Source: Dendrolimus kikuchii
Lineage: Eukaryota; Arthropoda; Insecta; Lepidoptera; Lasiocampidae
Direction: 5' to 3'
DNA: 64,000 nucleotides
Assembly: GCA_019925095.2 (NCBI GenBank)
Contig: CM034403.1
Coordinates: 7,817,690-7,881,689 of the forward strand
Shown here: piece by piece, positions 55,390 through 64,000 of the stretch
Layout of the letters: each line of letters begins with the position of its first letter
Numbering within the stretch: position 1 is the first letter of the stretch
Notes under the pieces: generated by a model
Seen by the model: only the letters and a program-made list of their open reading frames with translations
What the model was told of the DNA's origin: nothing
Databases searched by the model: none
Translations under genes and position numbers: made by a program

Positions 55390-56710
55390 TAGAGAAGTAT
55401 GGGTTTTTCATTTCAAATTTTCATTATTATCTTAAATGGAACTAAAATAGAAAATTCAGCATATGTCAAAATACCATGCATGATGATGGAAGTCTCACTT
55501 CATCCCTAATCTATGTAAATACTTCAAAAATAAGTACTAGAAAATATACGTTTACTAATGCTTTCCATGCAGCTTCGCCTTTTTCCAATATATATAAAAT
55601 ATGGTTAAACTAAAAAATACCTTCACACAAATATTTTATATATAGTTACAGTTGCATTGAGTTCTGTTTGAGAATAATATTAGAGATCATTAGAAAACTA
55701 CTAATCTATTTTTACAAGCTTTTTATTAACTTGCAATGGATATTGTATGTAAGTTTGGGTGGAATCTTGCAAATTAAATTTCACCAACTTCCCGGTTTCC
55801 GATTGAGCTGGAATTTTGCACGCATATATACATCGCGTGACAATGCGATAATATGATACCATGGAGCTGATCTGATGATGGAGTCTGAAGATGGCCATAG
55901 GAACTCCTGTACTAAACAAGATAGACCCGTCGTGTTTGGGCTCGTTTTACTTGTCTTGGCTAGCACTTTGCTGCCACATGATATCCAAGATCTTAAAAGC
56001 TTGTATTTAAAAAGCTTTTTTTTAAATAACTTTTTGGACTTTCTTCGAAAAAAATATAGAATAAAATTTATTGAAATACCGTAAGCTAGTTTGAAGCCTC
56101 TTCGAAATAAACTTATAGGCAAACAAAAATTCTATAAATGGTCATTATGACTAAGCATTGCATAATTAACAGTTTTCACTTCAATTTGGCGATATTTGTA
56201 AATCATATAACAACATTTCAACTTTATTGGTATATTATGTACTTATATATTTTTTATCAAAAAATATCTAAACTCGTCTTCGTAAAATTGCACAATCATC
56301 ACACGTCTCAAAAGAGGCATGTCACTGAAGATGACGCAACCAAAACCACTATCCGCGTGATATTACTATAATTACTACCTACAATAATGTAAACACCTGC
56401 GTTTGCGGAAAATGTTCGAGAATAGAGCTAGCGTGTGCGTCATACAATCTTTGGCTCGTGGCGACCATACATAAATTAGTACATATTATATTACAATATT
56501 GTCGGTATATGTAGATATACTATATCCTAGTATTTTCTTAAGTTTTCGCTGCTAGTACGTGTAATTAAATATACGGAATGAAATCGGAATAAATTAGCTG
56601 CGGAACGGAAAATTACGGACTAAATCTACGAAATAGAAACGTCAAAATACTTCATCAAAAAAAGTTAATCCAACTTCACTACGGACTTGGACGCAAAAAT
56701 AGACATTTTC
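55390..56710. other. Intergenic DNA
   Basis: Open frames at 55,668-56,122 on both strands overlap each other and show no domain. Confidence 0.4.
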
Positions 56711-56718
56711 GAAAACAT

Positions 56719-56780
56719 CTTGAAGTCGGTGCATTTTGCAATTTTGTTGTTTTTTATGTTTTAATTGACGCCGACTTCAT
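56719..56780. mobile_element. Short MITE, CTTGAAGTCGGTGCA termini
   Basis: Left CTTGAAGTCGGTGCA (56,719-56,733) and right TGACGCCGACTTCAT (56,766-56,780) are inverted with few mismatches around a T-rich 32-base centre. Same family as 38,522-38,617. Confidence 0.55.
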
Positions 56781-56815
56781 GTATGTTTCTCTCCCAATTA
56801 TTTATTTATAAACGT

Positions 56816-57052
56816 GTGTGAGTGAGAGTTCCGATGATGCACTTCCCCCTCCTCATCCTACCATCCCTATCCCAGCCCCCTATTCCATTCCCATATCTAT
56901 CCCATTCCTCCTATCTGATCCCTCTATCTCATCCCCTATCGTATCCACAACACACAACAACCACAAACTACAAACGTCTGTAGGCGACGGTAACCATTTT
57001 CCATGAGCTAGTCTGTCTGCCTGTTTTCTAGCTTCGCAATAAAAAGATTTAA
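56816..57052 (+). mobile_element. SINE-like element, family B, full copy
   Basis: The head GTGAGAGTTCCGATGATGCA is followed by a polypyrimidine body (CCTCATCCTACCATCCC…CCTCCTATCTGATCCC), then ACAAACGTCTGTAGGCGACG and GTCTGCCTGTTTTCTAGC, ending CGCAATAAAAAG. It unites the B head (also at 28,918-28,935, reversed) with the shared A/B tail. Confidence 0.7.
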
Positions 57053-57059
57053 TGAAGAA

Positions 57060-58860
57060 GAACACAAGTAGAATTAGTTTAACAAAATTAGGTCTTTTTG
57101 GTCTTACGCCAAAAGAAATAATTGCAGTGAAAATCAGCTTTGTGTCGGATATAATTCCGGCACAGCAATATGCGAATGCAAACCTTGTTTGCTGAAAATG
57201 CGGCGTACAAATTCTCAGAATATGCTTTGTGTATAACATAATGTATAAAGAACGTAATTACGTCGCTATTTCTTCAAATTAAGCCTTTCTTTCTTTCTTA
57301 AGAATGATTTGTATGTCGAAACATGTGTAGATGCAGCAGAGATCTTCAAATTATCCTCATTTCAAATGCCCATACCGAGACGTATGTTACCAGCTAATTT
57401 TATAGTCATAATCAAACGTAAACAAGCGTATGAGCACGACCTCACGTATATATCAGGGATAACCTTAGTCTACTGTAAAACCGAGTTACGTGACTCTTTT
57501 AGCGTAGCCGCGCAAAATTGCAACTGAGTCATGTAAACATCTTAGTGAAATTAAGTCGTGTAAACACATAAAATGTAAATAAAAATTTGTTTCCGACACA
57601 CATTGATGGAAGCGTATGATTTAAATCACCATGTCGTGCTTATACAGCAATAAATTTTTGCTGTATGTCTTAATGCAGCATAAGTTGTAACACTTTTATG
57701 TAGAAGTAATAATACTGTTTGTTTCTAAAGTGAAAACTCAAAACGGACGCCGCCTGATTTGATCCTTTTTTGCGTTAACTGTCCCCGTTAAAGAATATTC
57801 AAACTAATAGATAAGTATAACTTTAAAAGTAAGTCTATCTTTATATTTATACGCTTGTGTACTTTTTGTTACATCATATTGGCCCGTGGGTTTACAGTTT
57901 AAACCATTTATCATGAATTTACACAAAGTACTTTTGTCTATTAAATTATCCTATTTTCACAAATCAACAAACTATCTAGTTTTCGCTGAGCAAGAATTAG
58001 AAGCTCTTACGAAGTTAAATTAACCATATCGTTACTTCATACGTACTTTCGATAGCGTGGATGAATAGAGGACTTTCCGCATCTCTATGAACGCAATACT
58101 GGTAATCTTTTTAATTATAAAAAAAATTAAAAATGCAATTGACTGCAGTACTTACCCAACACAACAGACGAAATTACATACAAAGTATAAATCGTCTAAA
58201 GTAAACTTCGTCTTATCTTATAATTACACTATCAATGAGTAATTACCAGCACGTGCTCCTTAAAACAACTTACGAGTAAACAAAGAGATGACTTATAAAT
58301 AGGAAAATTCCTATTATTAAAGTGTAGTGCAAGCAATTAGGTATGTAACATGACTCCCCATTAACCTGAATGCATTATCTGTGAGGCAATATCGCAAATA
58401 CATTTTTAATACCTAAAGACGTTACTGTTAACGAGGAGAAGGAAAATTTAGCAAAACTCTTTTAAAGACTATATCAAACTCAATTTATACAAATAAAATT
58501 AAAGTGTATGTATGTGATGTAAAAGTAAGTGGTAAAATTTAAGCGAAAACTGCTATTTATATAATACGTAATAATAGTTGACTGCCTTTAAAAATTTTGT
58601 CCCTCAGGTTGTCTGACAGTATGTCTCTGAAAAAAGTCATCGTAGTTCAATTTTCATTTTAAATTAAAACAAGCATTTTTCTTTAATTTTTGGTGTAAGT
58701 ATATTTTGTTTCGATATCCTACAGAGTTCAGAATATTAAGTTGGAAAATGAAATGGCAAACAAAGCTAGTATCAAATATTTGCTATTCCAGTTCAATATA
58801 AAATATAATGTAAGGTTTTTTTCTGATACAATATTCAATATATCATTATTCTGACCTCTC
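57060..58860. other. AT-rich intergenic DNA
   Basis: Nothing recognised. Confidence 0.4.
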
Positions 58861-58867
58861 AATCGTT

Positions 58868-59182
58868 ATCCGTGCAGGAACGGAGAAAGAATACAATTTC
58901 CTGTGGCCCGGCGGCCTGTCGTAAGAGGCGACTAAACAACCCACAGCCAGGTGGTAGAGTATTTACTCGACTGGATGGCGACCACCCCTGGTCTAGAGTA
59001 TGCCGCCATAACAACCTTGTGTTGTGTTCCGGTATTAGTGACCAGGTTCTAGTCTCCTTTAAGAGAGCAGCAGCGCATTTGTAGCACCTTTGGTGTTGCA
59101 AATGTCCATAGGCGATGGTAACCGCTTTCCATCAAGTGGGTCGTCTGCCTGTCTGCTGAACTCCCGCAATAAAAATAAAAAA
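58868..59182 (+). mobile_element. SINE-like element, family A, full-length copy with target duplication
   Basis: It starts ATCCGTGCAGG directly after AATCGTT (58,861-58,867) and ends in an A-rich tail followed by AATCGTT (59,183-59,189). This is the best support in the window for the exact limits of the family: about 315 bp, retroposed with a direct duplication. The paired frames on both strands (58,859-59,101 and 58,872-59,084) are not genes. Confidence 0.85.
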
Positions 59183-59518
59183 AATCGTTCTATTAAGAGC
59201 CTCTGGTCTATTTTTTTCTCGTTATTTTGATAAATTTCCATTTTTTAGCAAAAATAAAATTCTCATGTTTTCGTCATATCTTGCGAATATCTTTTTTTTT
59301 CTTTGTGTATCACAACATTTTTTTTTAAACTACTGAGTATATGAGCGAAAAATTTTGCAAAACGATGTATTTTATTTCCCGCAACGTAATGCGGTGAAAT
59401 CAGTCTTAACCGCTCCTAAGTTTTAATTGTTTCTTGGTTTTATATACCAGTCTGTAGCGCCATATTCACCCTCCTGTTATATTCATCCTTGTCCAAGGAA
59501 AAATGTCTATTAAGGGCC

Positions 59519-59640
59519 AGTTCATATATCTTACTATTCACTCGCCTTACCATCGGTTGAATTTTAACACTAGATGTAAAAGCTTATGTCAAATTTTAAT
59601 CGATAGTATGGCAAATTAACGTTCCGGAAGATATAAGAAC
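59519..59640. mobile_element. MITE, second copy of the TTCTTATATCTTAC family
   Basis: AGTTCATATATCTTA (59,519-59,533) and CGGAAGATATAAGAAC (59,625-59,640) are inverted ends. The CATCGGTTGAATTTTAACAC and ATGTCAAATTTTAATCGATA interior matches 9528-9590. Confidence 0.7.
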
Positions 59641-59849
59641 CTTACGTGGTTTCTGAGAAAAAGAACTGTAACAAATACAGACAGACTGTGACAGGGATAC
59701 GACGATTGTAAAAGCGTTCTATTTTTACTAACTTACTTATTATTACTTATACACATTTTTGCTTTTACTCATTATTACGATTTATTTATCTTCAGATATT
59801 TACAGGTATTAAAAATATCACTTAAATTTAAAATATAATATATACAGCT

Positions 59850-60140
59850 TAATTACGGGTAGATGCCATAGTCTCCATAGTCGCAAATCCCTGGTTCCAT
59901 TAGCAATTCACTCCAAGAGTCCGGTAGTTTTTATTCTAATTTCCTACAATAGTCCTAGAGTGACCGGGGCTTTTCCGTGGGTGCATTTTTATATGGTTTA
60001 AACAGGGATAATCGCCGGTTAGTGTCACTTCACATTTACATTAAATTTGTCAAATGGTCTCTACGTGTTGGCCTTCTCATGGCCCTACGCAGGCCCTCGG
60101 AAAGTCCGGGTCATTTTATGGCCTGCGGTTTTCACGGATA
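59850..60140 (+). mobile_element. LINE-type 3' end, family C
   Basis: ACGGGTAGATGCCATAGTC, CTAGAGTGACCGGGGCTTTT, ACAGGGATAATCGCCGGTTA and CTCTACGTGTTGGCC match the 21,868-22,392 element. Confidence 0.65.
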
Positions 60141-60347
60141 TACAGCTTAATTATACATATATGTAGTCTGTAGTAGGAATGATGTAAGAAATATTTATCT
60201 TATACCCTTTCCAATCATTTATTCTTTTGACAGCTCGATAACGGATCAATTAGTAATGTCCTAATGCGTTACAGACTCGATTTGTTATAAAAAACAATTT
60301 TATTTATAAATAAGTTTTAATTAATTTAACGTAATACGTATATCGAA

Positions 60348-60660
60348 AGTCGTGGGGTAGCGTAATGGCTAGCGTACGCGCCCCAAGTTCAAAGTGCGCG
60401 GGTTAGATCCTAGCCGGAACGCATGCACCACTTAGTGAGTTTTCTCGTTTAATTTGCAATATGCAATTTACATTTACAATGTAACAATTACCACGTGCTA
60501 ACAACGGCGAAAGAAAACATCGTGATGCAACCTGCACATCGAGATAACCAATGTGTCAAACCTGCCAAGCCGCCTTAGACAAGCGTGGCGGGTATACTGT
60601 CCGTTCCCACTATCATGGGAGACCCGAGCCCAGTAGTGGGACATTTATAGGCTGATATTA
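60348..60660 (+). mobile_element. tRNA-derived SINE 1, full-length, with target duplication
   Basis: The head GTCGTGGGGTAGCGTAATGG contains A box TAGCGTAATGG. The B-box region is GGGTTAGATCC. The tail ends CCCAGTAGTGGGACATTTAT and GGCTGATATTA. TAATACGTATAT (60,332-60,343) before and TAATACGTGTAT (60,661-60,672) after form an 11-of-12 target duplication. Confidence 0.85.
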
Positions 60661-60674
60661 TAATACGTGTATAT

Positions 60675-61290
60675 TTTTGCTAAAATACTATATTATAATA
60701 CATATTACACATATATTAAATAAGCCATTTTTGTAATAAAGTTAAAGTAAAGTCATAAAGTAGAACATTTTTTATTGCCAAATCGATTACTTCCTATTGA
60801 TTTACGTATAGTGTCAATGGTTTAATAGTCTGTGCGTTACGTGACTCACAGAACATCACTATTATGTCACCCATAACAATGAAGTACAACAGTTATGTAG
60901 TTTGTTTCATGTGAGCTTTACTGTCAAGAAATATATAACTTGATAGACGTGCAAACGTTAAAAGTAAAATAAATTATTAGGAACAGTATAAGTATGATGA
61001 TGCCCTAAGAGCGTTAATTGACAATAAAAATTCCTTTGACCTTAAGTGCGATAAATAGAAGAGAAAAACATATTTTTTATGCTTTATACAAAACACGTTC
61101 AATTCTAATACAATCTTGACAATATACATTCTCGAAACCGCATCAAGATATATATGTAAATGAGACCGACGCCAAAACCACATAGTTACCATGACACGAT
61201 ATTCAGAAGTACTTAAAAGTACATCAAGATCTTTAAAACTGGTCTGCGGGTACTGTAATTACAGTTCTCATTATTACATTGATCGTGCCA
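60675..61290. other. AT-rich intergenic DNA
   Basis: Nothing recognised. Confidence 0.4.
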
Positions 61291-61297
61291 AAATTAT

Positions 61298-61610
61298 ATC
61301 CGTGCAGGAACGGAGAAAGAATACAATTTTCTGTAGCCGGGCAGCCTGTCGTAAGAGGGGACAAAAAAACCCACAGCCAGATGGTAAGGTATTTTCCCGT
61401 TTGGATAGCTACCACCCCTGGTCTAGAGTATGCCGCCAAACAACCTTGAGTTGTGTTCTAGCATCAATGGTCCGGTTCCATTGTCCCTTTAGAAAGTGGC
61501 AGCACATTGGTAGCACCTTTGGTGTTACAAATGCTCTTAGGCGATGGTAACCGCTTTCCATCAGGTGAACCATCTGTCTGTCTACTAAACTCACATAATA
61601 AAAAGATTTA
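61298..61610 (+). mobile_element. SINE-like element, family A
   Basis: It starts ATCCGTGCAGG and retains the full body, diverged (TCAGGTGAACCATCTGTC), ending CACATAATAAAAAG. The 119-codon frame 61,191-61,550 crosses the element's 5' junction and is not a gene. Confidence 0.8.
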
Positions 61611-61799
61611 AAAAACCACAGCTGTATATTATTTGAAATTAAATTACCAAGGGTCAGTTTTTCTTTCAATCGCCAGATGAAAATTGTTTCTAGGATAAAA
61701 TACATCATGAAAAATTTAAACATTAGAATAGAATAGAATATATGTACTTGATTTCCATATCATTATATTAGAGTTGTGCAAATAAAACAGTTGAATTCT

Positions 61800-61990
61800 T
61801 TCGGTGCGGAATTTTCCCGGGACCGGTTTGTAGTTGTTCGGGAGCGTAAAAATTAGCTTATTCCGACACAGTTTTCACTAAACCGATAGCTTACATTCTT
61901 TTTCAAATACTGCGGTATTTTGTATCCTGGGAATCCCGCGGGAATTTTAATTCAAGCGTAGACGAAGTCGCGGGCATATCCTAGTAATAT
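61800..61990 (-). repeat. Dispersed repeat, reverse copy of the 6345-6745 unit
   Basis: The + strand reads TTAGCTTATTCCGACACAGT, TTTCACTAAACCGATAGCTT and AGACGAAGTCGCGGGCATAT, the reverse complement of the unit at 6626-6720. Confidence 0.65.
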
Positions 61991-61999
61991 TTTTTTTAC

Positions 62000-63420
62000 T
62001 CAAAAGTATGTTTTGGTTTATAGTAACACAAAATTGAACTTATTACAAATAATCGTAGCATATTTCACACAAAAAACTATAATATATAATAAGCAATAAA
62101 CGCTGAAAACACAATTATTGTTGTTGTTGTTGTTCAAACAATTCAATGTTCATTATCGACTGGTGATATAAACGCGTGCTACATGACGACATTAATGGCA
62201 GTATACTATTATTCATAAATTGTCATTTTTCCACTGGGTCACACACTAATGACTGCCGATGACCACGGAATATTTTACTTTATCAACGAAAATTGATATT
62301 AGTAATACTCATCACTTCTATATACTTTCATTTAATTATTTGTGTTAGTTATGAAATCGTAAACATAATGAACGCTGAAAGAAAACTGTCGAATTCTGGC
62401 GTTTAAAGTAAAATTATTATTGCAATTGCTATAGCTGTTTAGGAACCTATTTGAGACACACATTTAGACAGACTGAGACAAAAATTCTAAACACTGTCGT
62501 ATAAAAATAATAATAAATTTTCTCACTTTTCTTGAAATCATAGACTTCAATTTTATTAATATATAGAAAATTATCAATTAAGGGCATTAGCAATTACGGC
62601 ACCAATAATGTTCAATTATATTGATATTTAAATAGAAAAACTGATTTATCTTGTTTGGTTTTCAAGACAACTGATGACGAGGACGATGGTGAATTTTACT
62701 CGAAAATTTTCGATCTGAAACTTCTTTAAGAATAAGGATCCGAATACTTGATGGATATCTCCGCTAAAATTTTAGGAGGAGATCAACCTCCAGCCAGATG
62801 TACCAACGAGGTGCGTAAGATGGCCGATAAGGTGAGGAAAGCGGAAGAACGGGATATGTGACGCAAACTTTCAGAGTTCCAGGTCTAACAGGGGACTACG
62901 AATGTGTTACGACGAAATCCACAGGGAAAGACCTGTTAATTAAATATTTCAACAGCATATTAATAATAAAGTATACAGGTGTTTCCCCGTTTCAAACCGA
63001 TCGCGCTTGAGGTAAATCGGTAAAGATTTCTCAGATTTCACACTCGGTGGTTACGAGTGTGCCATTAAATTTAATAATTGTACGTACGTTCGAAGGACTT
63101 ACCTACACTAGAATTTTAATTCTTACCTAAATTAGAAAATTCTATATTAAACATTAACATAATTATTACTAATATCCGTCGGTAATATCAAATTAATGTT
63201 TCAAATAATTATTGTAGTAAATGGTTCCCCAAAAAAACGGTTTGAGGTTTCTAATGTTAATTATAGAACTCAAAAGATCTTTTATTTTATCTATTATATG
63301 TGTATTATTTTTTGGTTGTTTTTTATGTGCATACATGTTGGACTGTAGTGTCCTTGAGTAAATAAATTATTTTGAAAAAGTATATTGCCTTTGTCGTCTT
63401 TGGCAAATAAGCTTTTTTCT
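62000..63420. other. Intergenic DNA with a short charged ORF
   Basis: A (TTG)n run (62,114-62,133) and a GC-richer segment at about 62,740-62,940. The segment contains a 36-codon frame (62,751-62,861) beginning MDISAKILGGD and ending KVRKAEERDM. It could be an old retroelement scrap. No family is recognised. Confidence 0.35.
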
Positions 63421-63422
63421 TT

Positions 63423-63968
63423 CTTTATTTGACTCCCATGACGTCCTATTGCTGAACTCAGCTCTGCTATCGATTATCTAGATGTGCAGGTTTCATTACG
63501 ATGTTTATATACACCGTTAGTACGTGGTAATTATAACAATATTCACAATAATAATAATATCAGCCCACAAATGTCCCACTGCTTGGCTCGGGCCTGTCAT
63601 TTAAGGGAGAACGGAATACCCGCCGCGCTTGTCCAAGGCGGCTTGGCAGGTTTGACACATCGGTTATCTTGAAGTGCAGGTTACATCATGATGTTCTCCT
63701 TCACCGTCGTTAGCTCGTGGTAATTTTATCAATATGTACATTAGGTCAGAAAAGCTGCCTCAGTGGTGCATGCGTTCTGGCCAGGATTGAACCCGCCCCC
63801 CTTTGAGTTGGGGACGCGTGTGTTAGCCATTACGCTACCACGACTACAATACAATATTCACATTAGGCGAGAAAACTGCCTAGGTGGTGCATGCTTTCGA
63901 ATCAGGACTCGAACCCGCGCACTTTGCGCTTGGGGAGGTGAGCGCTAGCTACCAAGTTACTACGACTT
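63423..63968 (-). mobile_element. tRNA-derived SINE 1, outer copy split by a second SINE
   Basis: The minus-strand element is interrupted. Its 3' half lies at 63,423-63,547 (GATGTGCAGGTTTCATTACG, TACGTGGTAATTATAACAAT) and its 5' half at 63,851-63,968 (GAGAAAACTGCCTAGGTGG, then GGACTCGAACCCG, whose reverse complement is a good B box). Removing 63,548-63,850 and one duplicate rejoins a continuous SINE. Confidence 0.85.
63548..63850 (-). mobile_element. tRNA-derived SINE 1, inner nested copy
   Basis: A nearly full-length copy: minus-strand head GTCGTGGTAGCGTAATGG with A box TAGCGTAATGG, B-box region GGGTTCAATCC, and an ATTATTATTATT tail. It is flanked by ACAATATTCACA on both sides (63,536-63,547 and 63,851-63,862), a perfect 12-bp target duplication inside the outer SINE. 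Confidence 0.9.
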
Positions 63969-64000
63969 TTTAGTATTATTTTTAAAATTTCCCATGCTAG

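Noticed and set aside
60603..60612. GTTCCCAC as an additional Su(H)-like site
   Set aside because: It lies in the tail of SINE 1, does not carry the full CGTGGGAACG word, and belongs to the repeat consensus.
1..64000. CRISPR array, operons, ribosome binding sites, integrases or other prokaryotic features
   Set aside because: The window is eukaryotic in composition and repeat content. No regularly spaced direct repeats of CRISPR size and no coding operons were seen.

Overview
This is an AT-rich (roughly one-third GC by eye) eukaryotic window with no recognisable intact host protein-coding gene, no rRNA and no functional tRNA. The short open frames scattered across both strands are chance frames or pieces of dead retrotransposons. 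The repeat content points to an insect, most likely a moth or butterfly. It includes tRNA-derived SINEs with ATT-rich tails, a short SINE starting ATCCGTGCAGG, small Helitrons starting TCTATACTAAT or TCTTATAT and ending CTAG, R1-clade and RTE-like LINE ends, and many short inverted-repeat (MITE) elements. The species cannot be named from this sequence alone.

Layout. 1-10.5 kb is an intergenic graveyard of SINEs, LINE 3' ends and MITEs, with two tight hairpins (3.8 kb and 5.85-5.94 kb). 10.6-21.8 kb is comparatively poor in repeats and contains a series of small CpG-rich islands in AT-rich DNA. Five of these islands carry the identical 10-mer CGTGGGAACG, always on the + strand (12,598; 13,858; 14,722; 15,643; 21,214). 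The 10-mer fits the Su(H)/CSL binding consensus YGTGRGAAM. The 21.06-21.42 kb island ends in a strong splice-donor consensus and could be a promoter with a non-coding first exon. A further CpG-rich island with a TATA-like box lies at 27.65-27.78 kb. If the window has a host function it is most likely cis-regulatory or a long non-coding RNA; that is inference.

21.8-39.7 kb holds a LINE 3'-end family, two Helitrons, MITEs, two nearly identical RTE-like LINE ends, and an R1-clade C-terminus at 39.5-39.6 kb. 39.7-49.1 kb holds a frameshifted LINE C-terminus (40.5-40.9 kb), a frameshifted R1-clade LINE end (43.9-44.9 kb), a tRNA-derived SINE, and a LINE end with a very long GT/CA microsatellite (47.2-48.3 kb). 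That LINE end is immediately followed by a hAT-like element with an 8-bp target duplication. 49-64 kb carries several more SINEs, including one SINE inserted inside another with a 12-bp target-site duplication (63.4-63.97 kb).

The mobile elements do not form a pathway. They are related by parasitism: short SINEs share 3' tails that presumably recruit LINE machinery, MITEs and Helitrons depend on absent transposases, and LINE copies here are 5'-truncated and broken.
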